DNA of 64,000 nucleotides from Bradyrhizobium sp. NDS-1 (lineage in GTDB: Bacteria; Pseudomonadota; Alphaproteobacteria; Rhizobiales; Xanthobacteraceae), in the NCBI RefSeq assembly GCF_032918005.1, contig NZ_CP136628.1:5379501-5443500 (forward strand), read 5' to 3'. A model generated the notes under the pieces. It saw only the letters and a list, made by a program, of their open reading frames with translations. It did not search any database and was not told the origin of the DNA. The translations under genes were made by a program, and so were the position numbers. Shown here one piece after another: positions 37,751 to 46,011 of the stretch. Numbering within the stretch: the stretch's first letter is position 1; the number at the start of each line of letters is the position of its first letter.

Positions 37751-37768
37751 GGCAACTAATCGACTGCG
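37751..37768 (+). promoter_or_regulatory. shared regulon site c, upstream of the ABC importer
   Basis: GGCAACTAATCGACTGCG holds the core AACTAATCG (37754-37762), 74 bases before ATG 37837. It agrees with site d over 15 bases with one mismatch, in the same orientation relative to the gene. Confidence 0.6.
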
Positions 37769-37836
37769 GTCATCATTCCGGATTTGCCCTGTCTGAGCCC
37801 TCACCCAATCATGGCAACCACAGCACATCCAACCGA

Positions 37837-39270
37837 ATGAGGATGAGAATGGTCCGCCATCTTTCCACGCTCTCGATCGCGATGTCGGTGACGTCGCTGA
37901 CGCTTCTGATTGCGCAGTCGGCCTCGGCGGAAACCGTGACGCTCGGCATCGGAACGCAGGACACCACGACCAACACGGTGACCGCCGGCGTTGTGATCCG
38001 CCAGCTGAACCTTCTCGAAAAGTACCTGCCCAAAGACGGCAAATACGCCAACATCAAGTTTCAGCTTGAGTGGCAGAACTTCACCTCGGGTCCGCCTGTC
38101 ACCAATGCGATGATGGCGAACAAGCTCCAGATCGGCATGATGGGCGATTATCCGCTGATCGTGAACGGGTTCACCTTCGAGAGCAATCCGGAAAGCAAGA
38201 GCCGGCTGATGGGCATCGCCGCCTACAGCCTCGAAGGCTCCGGCAATGGCCTCGTCGTTCACAAGGACTCGCCCTACTACGATCTCGGCGACCTCAAAGG
38301 CAAGCTGGTCAGCGTGCCCTTCGGCTCCGCCGCGCACGGCATGGTCCTGAAGGCGATGCAGGACCGTGGCTATCCCGCGGACTTCTTCCAGCTCGTCAGC
38401 CAGAGCCCTGAAGTCGGCTCGACCAATCTCCAGGAAAAGAAGATCGACGCGCATGCCGACTTCGTTCCCTTCGCCGAGCTGCTGCCCTTCCGCGGCTTCG
38501 CACGAAAGATCTTCGACGGCGTCGAGACCAACTTGCCGACATTCCACGGCATCGTGGTCCGCACCGATTTTGCCGAGAAATACCCGGAAGTCGTCGTCGC
38601 CTATTTCAAGGCGGTGATTGCCGCCAACCAATGGCTGCGCGACGATCCCAAGCTCGCCGCCGAAAAGATCCAGGAATGGACCGGCATCAACAAGGAAGTG
38701 GTCTATATCTTCCTGGGGCCCAGCGGCAACATGACCACCGATCCGACGATCAAGCCAGCTCTGATCGATGCCGCCGCAGTCGACGTCAAGGTGCTGCAGA
38801 ACCTCGGTCGCATGAAGGAATTTGATCCGAAGAAGTGGGTCGACGATAGTTTCATCCGCAAGGCCTACGCCGAAATGAAGCTCGACTATGACACACGGCT
38901 CGCCAGCACGAAGAACTACGAGATCGCCGGTGAAGACAGCTTCTGCAAGAAGCCGATTGCTGATCCGCGCAAGGCTGGCGAAGTCTGGGTGGATGATGCC
39001 GGCATCATGCCCTTCGCGTCAGCCAACTGCACGCTTGGCGCCTATGCCGACTACAAGGCCAAGGGCAAGAAGATCAACGTCGCTTACGTTTTCGATACGA
39101 CACGCGGCATCAAGCTGTTCGCCGACCAGGCCTTCTACGCAGTGGGCAATGGCGACGTGGCACCCTTCCTGCTGAAGAAGGATGCCGAAGCCCATGCCGC
39201 CAAGATCAGCGGCAAGGTGCTTGGCTTCGAGGACGCCGTGAAGGTGGCGGTGGGCGGAGGCAAGACGTGA
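37837..39270 (+). CDS. NitT/TauT-type ABC binding protein with NosL-like C-terminus
   Basis: About 477 residues, far longer than SsuA/TauA proteins (about 320-340). A signal peptide (MRMRMVRHLSTLSIAMSVTS to SASAE-T) is followed by an NMT1/SsuA-like binding domain (NAMMANKLQIGMMGDYPLIV, LKGKLVSVPFGSAAHGMVLK, FHGIVVRTDFAEKYPEVV). From about residue 360 a second domain starts with FCKKP and AGEVWVDDAGIMPFASANC; its end, LFADQAFYAVGNG then PFLLKKDAEAHAA and GKVLGFEDAV, resembles NosL, a copper-binding accessory protein. Starts 37837, 37843 and 37849 are all possible; the last has GAGGA spaced best. The permease start overlaps its stop (GTGA). Ligand unknown; sulfonate-like compounds are the family norm. 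Confidence 0.85.
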   Translation: MRMRMVRHLSTLSIAMSVTSLTLLIAQSASAETVTLGIGTQDTTTNTVTAGVVIRQLNLLEKYLPKDGKYANIKFQLEWQNFTSGPPVTNAMMANKLQIGMMGDYPLIVNGFTFESNPESKSRLMGIAAYSLEGSGNGLVVHKDSPYYDLGDLKGKLVSVPFGSAAHGMVLKAMQDRGYPADFFQLVSQSPEVGSTNLQEKKIDAHADFVPFAELLPFRGFARKIFDGVETNLPTFHGIVVRTDFAEKYPEVVVAYFKAVIAANQWLRDDPKLAAEKIQEWTGINKEVVYIFLGPSGNMTTDPTIKPALIDAAAVDVKVLQNLGRMKEFDPKKWVDDSFIRKAYAEMKLDYDTRLASTKNYEIAGEDSFCKKPIADPRKAGEVWVDDAGIMPFASANCTLGAYADYKAKGKKINVAYVFDTTRGIKLFADQAFYAVGNGDVAPFLLKKDAEAHAAKISGKVLGFEDAVKVAVGGGKT

Positions 39271-40175
39271 GCAGTCCCGCCCTCCTCAGACATCCCAAGG
39301 ACAGCATGCCGGCAACGACCTTTATCGAGGCGGGCTCCGCGCCCGCCGTCCCGCCGCCTGCGGCATCGCGCACCTTCGGCACGCTCGCCCTGCGATGGTA
39401 CAGGCTCAACCGGTCCGGACTGCGCGCGACCGCGATCGGCATCATCTCGCTGCTCGCGTTTCTCCTGGTCTGGCACCTCCTCACGACCTACCGCGTCGTG
39501 TTCTTCGTGCGCTTCACCAACGTGCCCTCGCCGCTCGCGGTCTATGCGAGCTTCACCAAGGCGATCCACGATCCCAAGTTCATGCTGCACATCGCACTGA
39601 GCTGCCGGCGCATCTTCATCGGATTCTCGCTCGCTGCGATCGTCGCCGTGCCGCTCGGCCTGATCATGGGGCGCTTCAAGCTGGTGCATGAGGTGATCTT
39701 CCCCGTGGCCGAAGTGCTGCGGCCGATTCCGGCGATCGCCTGGGTGCCGATGGCGATCATGCTGTGGCCGACCAACGAGCAGAGCATCGTCTACATCACC
39801 TTCCTCGGTTCGTTCTTCCCGATCCTCGTCAACACGCTGCACGGCATGTCGCTGGTCGATCCCGTGCTGGTGCGCGCCGCGCAATGTCTCGGCGCGCGGG
39901 AACGCTCGATCTTCCGCGAGGTGTATTTTCCGGCGTCGCTGCCGCACATCTTCACCGGTCTCACCGTCGGGATGGGGGTCGCCTGGGTGTCGCTGATCGC
40001 CGCCGAAATGATCTCCGGGCAGTACGGCATCGGCTATTTCACCTGGGAGGCCTATTCGCTGGTCCAGTATGCCGACATCGCGCTCGGCATGATCGCGATC
40101 GGCGTGCTCGGCCTCGGATCGAGCCTGCTGATCAGAGGCGCGGGACAATTGGTGATGCCGTGGAGATCGACATGA
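39267..40175 (+). CDS. ABC transporter permease (SsuC/TauC type)
   Basis: A 302-residue permease with about six helices and the family EAA loop (AAQCLGARERSIFREVYFPA), typical of the nitrate/sulfonate/taurine class. The start is GTG 39267 overlapping the binding-protein stop; ATG 39306 is an alternative since the first residues are poorly conserved. It overlaps the ATPase gene by 4 bases, so the three importer genes are translationally coupled. Confidence 0.92.
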   Translation: MSSPALLRHPKDSMPATTFIEAGSAPAVPPPAASRTFGTLALRWYRLNRSGLRATAIGIISLLAFLLVWHLLTTYRVVFFVRFTNVPSPLAVYASFTKAIHDPKFMLHIALSCRRIFIGFSLAAIVAVPLGLIMGRFKLVHEVIFPVAEVLRPIPAIAWVPMAIMLWPTNEQSIVYITFLGSFFPILVNTLHGMSLVDPVLVRAAQCLGARERSIFREVYFPASLPHIFTGLTVGMGVAWVSLIAAEMISGQYGIGYFTWEAYSLVQYADIALGMIAIGVLGLGSSLLIRGAGQLVMPWRST

Positions 40176-41044
40176 GCGAGATGATTGCGAGCAGCCCGAA
40201 AGGCCATATCGAGGTCAAGAACTTCTCCCTCGCCTACGAGACCATCGAGGGAGCGGTGCAGGCCGTGACCGACACGCAGATCCACGTGAAGCCCGGCGAA
40301 TTCGTCTCGATCGTCGGCCCCTCCGGCTGTGGAAAGTCGACGCTGCTCAATGCGGTCGCCGGCTTCCTCAAGCCGACCACGGGAATCGTCACTGTCGACG
40401 GCGAGCGCGTGAACGGCCCCAGCGCCGAACGCGGCATGGTGTTCCAGCAATATTCGCTGTTCCCCTGGAAGACGGTGCGGGAGAATGTCGAGTTTGGTCT
40501 GAAGATGCGCGGCATGCCCCGTTCTCAGCGTGAACGGGCGGCACGCACCCTGCTGGGGCTTGCAGGGCTCGAAGCGTTCGAGAAGCATTATCCGGAAAGG
40601 CTCTCCGGCGGCATGAAGCAGCGCGTCGGCATCGTCCGGGCGCTGGCGACAGGGCCCAAGGTGCTGCTGCTGGACGAACCCTTCGGCGCACTCGATGCGC
40701 AGACGCGCGTCATCATGCAGCAGATCCTCACCAACATGTGGCAGCGGCTGAAGATCTCGGTGCTGTTCGTCACCCACGATATCGACGAGGCGATCTTCCT
40801 GTCCGACCGGGTCTACTGCATGACCGCTCGTCCCGGCTCGATCAAGGCGGAGATCCCGATTCCCCTTGAACGGCCGAGGCAGCAATCGATGATGATGTCG
40901 TCGGAATTCCTGGCGCTCCGCCGCGGGCTGATGTCCCTGATCCGCGAGGAAAGCCTGAAGGCCATGGGCGGCGAGATCACCGACATGGGCATGCAGGGGC
41001 TGAGCATCGAGCTGAACGGCCATTCACTGGCGGATGTCATCTAG
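40172..41044 (+). CDS. ABC transporter ATP-binding protein (SsuB/TauB type)
   Basis: A 290-residue ATPase with GPSGCGKST, FQQYSLFPWKTV, LSGGMKQR, VLLLDEPFGALDAQTR and FVTHDIDEAIFLSDR, all typical of nitrate/sulfonate/taurine importers. It has an extra 30-residue C-terminal tail ending EITDMGMQGLSIEL. It drives the importer with the permease and the NosL-tailed binding protein. Confidence 0.93.
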   Translation: MSEMIASSPKGHIEVKNFSLAYETIEGAVQAVTDTQIHVKPGEFVSIVGPSGCGKSTLLNAVAGFLKPTTGIVTVDGERVNGPSAERGMVFQQYSLFPWKTVRENVEFGLKMRGMPRSQRERAARTLLGLAGLEAFEKHYPERLSGGMKQRVGIVRALATGPKVLLLDEPFGALDAQTRVIMQQILTNMWQRLKISVLFVTHDIDEAIFLSDRVYCMTARPGSIKAEIPIPLERPRQQSMMMSSEFLALRRGLMSLIREESLKAMGGEITDMGMQGLSIELNGHSLADVI

Positions 41045-41101
41045 CGATCGGCCGGCGCACGCGCCTTCGTTCCGACCTCGTGGTAGAAATCGCGTGCCGG
41101 T

Positions 41102-41899
41102 TTAACCTTGTGCCGGCTCATAACGGTATCCTTCGCCGTTACGTACCACGCGACCGATGCCTGGCCGGCCGAGATGCGCGCCGGCGATCCATGTCCCCGC
41201 CCGGGCTGCGTCATGGAGAACCTTCAGGCGGGTTGCGCGTGCGGTCGGCTGATCGTCGTCATAGCCCCAGCTGAAGGCGGGATTGCCAAACTGCAAGGCG
41301 GGCACATGAACGACGTCACCGAAGAACAGGACACGGCCCTCGTCCGTGTCGAGCGCGTAGCCGATGTGACCGGGAGCATGACCGGAAAGGGAAACCGCCC
41401 GTAATCGCACGGCCACTTGCTCGCCATTCCGAACAGGCTTCAGCAAGGGCCGGAAACGCGCCAGGTGCGTTTCGGCGAGAAAGCTCTCCACAGCGCCCTC
41501 GGCAATCATGATCGCCTTCAGATTCGGAAAGAGCACTCTGCCGTCGGGCGTCAAAAGCCCGTGCACATGATCCTGATGGGCGTGGGTGAGGGCCAAACGC
41601 GTGATCGAACCCGGGTCGATCCCGGCCTCGACCAAGGTCTGCTCGAGGCGCCCCACCGTCGGTGCCCAGCCCCCTCCTCCGCTGTCGATGAGAATGCCCT
41701 CAGCGCCAGGACCTGCGAGAGCGAAGCAATTGACCGACAGACGAAGCGCTCCTGCCTGCATAGCTTGCGATACGGGGCCATTCTGCGGGTCTCGCAAAAG
41801 GTCTGCCGGCATCTCGATATAGCCGTCCGAAAGCGACCAGATTCGCCATTCTCCCGAAGTGACGCAGAGGACATTATCGCTGTGGGATGTCACGATCAT
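41102..41899 (-). CDS. MBL-fold metallo-hydrolase
   Basis: A 265-residue metallo-beta-lactamase-fold hydrolase. The metal motif is THAHQDHVHG (H-x-H-x-D-H), with later ligands SGHAPGHIGY and FFGDVVH and a final His in AGAHLG. Domain layout is like secreted or cytosolic lactonases of the AhlD/AttM kind, but no signal peptide is seen (IVTSHSDNVLCVTSGEWRIW). The substrate could be a lactone or thioester. It is divergent from a LysR regulator with a T-N11-A box between them, and convergent with the ABC ATPase. Confidence 0.85.
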   Translation of the reverse strand: MIVTSHSDNVLCVTSGEWRIWSLSDGYIEMPADLLRDPQNGPVSQAMQAGALRLSVNCFALAGPGAEGILIDSGGGGWAPTVGRLEQTLVEAGIDPGSITRLALTHAHQDHVHGLLTPDGRVLFPNLKAIMIAEGAVESFLAETHLARFRPLLKPVRNGEQVAVRLRAVSLSGHAPGHIGYALDTDEGRVLFFGDVVHVPALQFGNPAFSWGYDDDQPTARATRLKVLHDAARAGTWIAGAHLGRPGIGRVVRNGEGYRYEPAQG

Positions 41900-41982
41900 A
41901 GGGCCACCGTCGCGTCTCGTTGCGTGCCAAATCTAGGATAAGACGGCTTATGAGACTATACGGATTGTGCTGGATGAGCTCA

Positions 41983-41995
41983 TGAGTGATATTCA
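41983..41995. promoter_or_regulatory. candidate LysR box (T-N11-A)
   Basis: TGAGTGATATTCA, extended as ATGA-N7-TCAT (41982-41996), lies just ahead of the LysR gene in the 102-base divergent region shared with the MBL hydrolase. This is the usual place for autoregulation and target control by LysR proteins. Confidence 0.4.
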
Positions 41996-42001
41996 TCAAT
42001 C

Positions 42002-42889
42002 ATGAGAAACGAACTGAACGAACTCGCTACGTTTGCGCTGGTCGCCCGTGAACGGAGCTTTACGCGGGCTGCGGCAAAGCTGGGTGTGTCTCAGTCTGCC
42101 CTGAGCCACACGATCCGGGGACTTGAAGAACGGCTCGCGCTGCAGCTTCTCGCTCGGACGACGAAGAGCGTCGCACCAACCGCTGCTGGGGCAGCTCTCT
42201 TGGACGACTTGTCTCCTGCGCTCGAGCAAATCGCTCACGCTCTCGATAGAGCCCGAAGCCTTCGACACCGGCCTGCCGGGTGCCTTCGAATTGTGACGTC
42301 CCGCTCTGCCGCCGTGATGGTCTTGTTGCCGCGGCTCGCGGAATTCGCCGAGAATTACCCTGACATCGTTCTCGACGTCGTCACCGTCACCGGCCCTGTA
42401 GACCTCGTTGCAGACGAATTCGATGCCGGTATTCAGCTCGGCGAGTACATCCAGAAGGATATGATCGCCGTGCGTGTCAGCCCGGAATTGCGATTGACGG
42501 TCGTGGGATCGCCCCGCTATTTCGCCTCACGATCCATCCCGCAAAAGCCAAAAGATCTGACCGATCATCGATGCATAACCCTTCGTCTTCCGGGCGGTCC
42601 ATATCGATGGGAGTTCGAACGCGGACGACAGGCGGTCACGATCGGCGTGAACGGCCCGCTCGTCGTGGACGATACTCACCTGGTGGTTCAGGCGGCGCTC
42701 GATGGAGTTGGCCTCGGTCTCGCCTATGAAGAGCAGGTCGCGGGATACATTGCGAAGCGGCAGCTCATCCGTGTCCTGGATGACTGGTTGCCGCCAATGC
42801 CCGGCTTCTTCATGTACTATCCAAGTCGCCGGAATCAGCCTGCTGCGCTGTCTGCGTTAGTGAACGCGCTGCGACTCTCTCGAGAATAA
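42002..42889 (+). CDS. LysR-family transcriptional regulator
   Basis: A 295-residue LysR protein. The helix-turn-helix reads FTRAAAKLGVSQSALSHTIR. The C-terminal domain, with DAGIQLGEYIQKDMIAV and HRCITLRLPGGPYRWEFE, resembles the DmlR/AaeR-like group. It is divergent from the MBL-fold hydrolase, its most likely target. Its codon use is less GC-biased than the ABC genes on either side. Confidence 0.92.
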   Translation: MRNELNELATFALVARERSFTRAAAKLGVSQSALSHTIRGLEERLALQLLARTTKSVAPTAAGAALLDDLSPALEQIAHALDRARSLRHRPAGCLRIVTSRSAAVMVLLPRLAEFAENYPDIVLDVVTVTGPVDLVADEFDAGIQLGEYIQKDMIAVRVSPELRLTVVGSPRYFASRSIPQKPKDLTDHRCITLRLPGGPYRWEFERGRQAVTIGVNGPLVVDDTHLVVQAALDGVGLGLAYEEQVAGYIAKRQLIRVLDDWLPPMPGFFMYYPSRRNQPAALSALVNALRLSRE

Positions 42890-42984
42890 TCCACAGACCC
42901 CGTGCGAGACGCTCCGACAATCAACGCCGGAGCAAAGCCTCGTCATCTGCCCCCACAAGCCAGGAGGCAAGCACCGCCTCCGCC

Positions 42985-44040
42985 TCACTTGAACCACTGC
43001 ACCAGCGCGATGCTGATCCCCAGCAGCAGCAGCAGTGACAGCGTGACTGCCGCCGTCACCCTGCCCCCGACATTGGCGAGCACGCGCACGTCGACGCCGA
43101 GGCCGAGCGCGGCCATCGACACCACCGTGAGAAAACCCGTGATCTTCGTCACCGGGCCGACCACCGTGGCCGGCACGATCTCCAGCGACCGCAGAGTCGC
43201 AAGCGCAAGGAAGCCGAGGATGAACCAGGGCACCAGGCGGAAGAATCCGACATTGGTCTTCTTGGCGTCGTTCTGCCAGCGCGAGGCGACGAGAGACAGG
43301 CCGACGACCACCGGCCCGAGCATCAGGACGCGCATCAACTTGACCAGCGTTCCGATCTGAGTCGAGACGAGGCCGGCCGGGACCGTCGCAGCCAACACCT
43401 GCGGCACCGCGTAGACGGTCAGGCCTGCGAGGATGCCGTATTGCGTGGCGGACAATTGCAATAGCGGAATCAGCAGCGGCAGGCCGAGTACCATCATCAC
43501 GCCGAGGATTGCGGTGAACGAGATCGAGGATGCAATCTCGTCGTTGTTGGCGCCGATGATCGGCGCCACGGCGGCGATTGCGGAATTGCCGCAGATCGAG
43601 TTGCCGCAGGCGATCAGGATCGACAGCCGCGTCGACAGGCCCAGCACACGGCTGAGGCCGAAAGTGACGCAGAGCGTGATCATGACGACGGCGGCGATCG
43701 AGGCCAGCAGCGCGATGCCCGACGCCGCGATGGCGGCGAAGCTGATCGAGGCCCCCAGCAGCATGACGGCGACTTCGAGGAGCTGCTTTGCGCTGAAGGC
43801 GATTCCCGCCTGCCAGCGTGGCGCCGGTTTCCAGAAGCTGCGGAGCACCATGCCGAGCAGGATCGCCATCACCAGCGCCTCGACATAGGGATGCTCGAAA
43901 GCGCTCAGTTCCGCCCGCTCCAGCAGGGCCGAGACACCGGCCACGGCAATGCAGAGGAGAATTCCGGGAATCAGCGCGACGACGCGGCTAACGGCGGTCG
44001 GCTTGGAATCGGCCGGGCTCGATGCTTGATTCTGCGACAC
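42985..44040 (-). CDS. YeiH-family putative sulfate exporter
   Basis: A 351-residue membrane protein of the UPF0324/YeiH family with about ten helices. The conserved segment GNSICGNSAIAAVAPIIGA is present, as is LGLGVDVRVLANVGGR. Members are annotated as putative sulfate exporters and some as sulfite or thiosulfate related; direct evidence is sparse. The start is GTG 44040 with GGGGAGAG upstream. Presence close to a sulfonate-type importer and an AprA-like enzyme is suggestive, but it is in a separate transcription unit. Confidence 0.85.
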   Translation of the reverse strand: MSQNQASSPADSKPTAVSRVVALIPGILLCIAVAGVSALLERAELSAFEHPYVEALVMAILLGMVLRSFWKPAPRWQAGIAFSAKQLLEVAVMLLGASISFAAIAASGIALLASIAAVVMITLCVTFGLSRVLGLSTRLSILIACGNSICGNSAIAAVAPIIGANNDEIASSISFTAILGVMMVLGLPLLIPLLQLSATQYGILAGLTVYAVPQVLAATVPAGLVSTQIGTLVKLMRVLMLGPVVVGLSLVASRWQNDAKKTNVGFFRLVPWFILGFLALATLRSLEIVPATVVGPVTKITGFLTVVSMAALGLGVDVRVLANVGGRVTAAVTLSLLLLLGISIALVQWFK

Positions 44041-44159
44041 AAATCTCTCCCCGAGGAGAAGGATTTATACGCAGCGACGTGTGATTGGGGAATAAGTTTT
44101 CGGCATATCAGGGCCGAGGGAAGTCGTCTCCTCAGCCCGGAATAAATCCCGGGTGAACC

Positions 44160-44378
44160 TTAGAAGATCAGGCTCTTGGCCAGCGAGGCCACGCGGCTGA
44201 AGCCGTCATAAATGCCCGGCTCGAAGAAGGCCGCACGTGCGAGCACGATGCCCGCGACCAGTGACCAGAACAGCGTGGCGCCGGCCCGCAGCAGGAGCTT
44301 CGACCCGCGCGATTTCGGCTGGACGTCCGTTGCGGACACCAGCTGCTCGCCGAAGGGCTCAAATCCAGTGCGTTCCAT
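44160..44378 (-). CDS. small membrane protein, unknown function
   Basis: About 72 residues from ATG 44378 (MERTGFEPFGEQLVSATDVQ) with a single transmembrane helix (ATLFWSLVAGIVLARAAFF). An ATG 20 codons upstream is possible. It lies between yeiH and the liv genes with its own 5' region; no recognised domain. Coding is supported by sensible composition and the lack of any competing frame. Confidence 0.5.
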   Translation of the reverse strand: MERTGFEPFGEQLVSATDVQPKSRGSKLLLRAGATLFWSLVAGIVLARAAFFEPGIYDGFSRVASLAKSLIF

Positions 44379-44543
44379 GACTGCAGCCAATCCATCAAAT
44401 TCTGATGGGAATGTCGTCGTTTCCCACCCAAACGGCAATGGAAGCGATTGGCGTTTTTGTCCCCCTGAGGGGAAAGTCCTTCCGGCGGGTCCCTCCGAGA
44501 CAATAGTTTTCTTCTTTCGGGCTATTTGGGACGCCGGCGGCGG

Positions 44544-45257
44544 CTACAGGGCCAGATAGCGCCGCCGGATCGCCTCGTTGGCCTTCAGCTCGTCTATACC
44601 GGCGGCATAGACGATCTGCCCCTTGTCGATGACCGTGGCGTGGCTCGCCAGCCCCAGGCAGAAATGCATGTTCTGCTCGGCGATCAGCACGGTCGATCCG
44701 ATGCTTCGGAGCTGCCGCAACAGCTCGCCGATCCGCTGCACGATGATCGGCGCGAGTCCCTCGCTCGGCTCGTCCAGCAGCAGCAGCGCCGGGTTTCCCA
44801 TCAGCGTGCGCGCGATCGCCAACATCTGCTGCTCGCCGCCGGAGAGGCGTCCTGCGATCCGATCGCGCAATGGCTCGAGAAGCGGAAAGACCTCATAGAT
44901 GCGCTTGATCGGCCATTCGTCCTGGCCTTCCGGTCCCTTCTTCTTTCCGATGACGAGATTGTCTTCGACACTGTGCTCCGGAAAGATCTGGCGATCCTCC
45001 GGCACGAAGCCGAGGCCGGCGCGCGCGATGGCATGCGGCTTCTGGCCGGAGATCACCGCCCCGCGCAGGCTCACTCTGCCCCGGCGCGGCGGCGCCAGCC
45101 CCATGATCGCCTTCATCGTCGTCGACTTGCCCGCACCGTTGCGGCCGAGCAGCGCCATGGTCTCGCCCTGCCGCACCGAGAGGCCGACGCCGAACAGGAT
45201 CTGGCTGGTTCCGTAGTAGACGTCGAGATCGGCAACCTCGATGACAGCGGCGGTCAT
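44544..45257 (-). CDS. branched-chain amino acid-type ABC transporter ATPase (LivF)
   Basis: A 237-residue ATPase: GRNGAGKST, LSGGEQQM, LLLDEPSEGLAP and IAEQNMHFCL, the last typical of LivF. It overlaps the LivG-type gene by 4 bases. With the other liv genes it serves an importer, probably not for amino acids but for an aromatic or carboxylic substrate, given the CoA ligase and monooxygenase across the divergent promoter. Confidence 0.93.
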   Translation of the reverse strand: MTAAVIEVADLDVYYGTSQILFGVGLSVRQGETMALLGRNGAGKSTTMKAIMGLAPPRRGRVSLRGAVISGQKPHAIARAGLGFVPEDRQIFPEHSVEDNLVIGKKKGPEGQDEWPIKRIYEVFPLLEPLRDRIAGRLSGGEQQMLAIARTLMGNPALLLLDEPSEGLAPIIVQRIGELLRQLRSIGSTVLIAEQNMHFCLGLASHATVIDKGQIVYAAGIDELKANEAIRRRYLAL

Positions 45258-46009
45258 GCGGCCGCTCCCGCATGTTCGGTGCCGAGATAGGCGTCGACCA
45301 CGGCGCTATTGTTGCGGATCTCGTCGGGCGTACCGGTGGCCAGGATGCGGCCGTAGCACAGCACGACGATTTTGGGCGCGATCTTGAACACGATGTCCAT
45401 GTCGTGCTCGATGAAGACGACGGTGATCTTTTGGGTCTCCCAGAGTTCGCGCACCTTGTCGATCATGCGCCATCGCTCCTCAGGGCCCATGCCGGCCGTC
45501 GGCTCGTCCAGCAGCAGGACCTTTGGCTCGATCACCAGCGCCAGCGCGATGTCGAGCAGCTTCTGGTCGCCATGCGACAGCGTCGCCGCGGTACGATGGC
45601 GCTTGCTCGCAAGGCCCAGGAGCTCCATCACATGCTCGGCGCGGTCGCGCGTCTCCGGCAATGGAAAGCGCTTGTGCAAGACCGCCGAGGTGCGCTGGTC
45701 GGCGCTGACGGCGGCGAGCATAGTCTCCTGCACCGTCAGCGATTTGAAGATGCTGGCGACCTGGAAGGCGCGGCCGATGCCGTGGCGCACGATCTCAGGC
45801 GGCGAGCGGCCGGCGAGATCAACGCCGTCGAGCAGCACCTGTCCGGAATCCGGCTTCAAGGCGCCCGTGATCAGGTTGAATAACGTGCTCTTGCCCGCGC
45901 CGTTCGGGCCGATGACCGCGGTCAGCGTGCCGTCGGGGAAGTCGAGCGAGACGTCGTTGGCCGCCTTCACGCCGCCAAAGGACTTTGCGAGGTTGCGGAT
46001 TTCCAGCAT
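45254..46009 (-). CDS. branched-chain amino acid-type ABC transporter ATPase (LivG)
   Basis: About 251 residues from ATG 46009 (MLEIRNLAKSFGGVKAANDV): GPNGAGKST, LSHGDQKL in the signature position and LLLDEPTAGMGPEE. LSHGDQ in place of LSGGQ/LSYGQ is a known variation among LivG proteins. It follows the LivM-type permease by 2 bases and overlaps LivF. Confidence 0.92.
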   Translation of the reverse strand: MLEIRNLAKSFGGVKAANDVSLDFPDGTLTAVIGPNGAGKSTLFNLITGALKPDSGQVLLDGVDLAGRSPPEIVRHGIGRAFQVASIFKSLTVQETMLAAVSADQRTSAVLHKRFPLPETRDRAEHVMELLGLASKRHRTAATLSHGDQKLLDIALALVIEPKVLLLDEPTAGMGPEERWRMIDKVRELWETQKITVVFIEHDMDIVFKIAPKIVVLCYGRILATGTPDEIRNNSAVVDAYLGTEHAGAAA

Positions 46010-46011
46010 CG

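Noticed and set aside
44462..44472. CCCC-TGA-GGGG hairpin past the livF stop as a terminator
   Set aside because: The stem is only 4 bp and no T-run follows on the minus strand.
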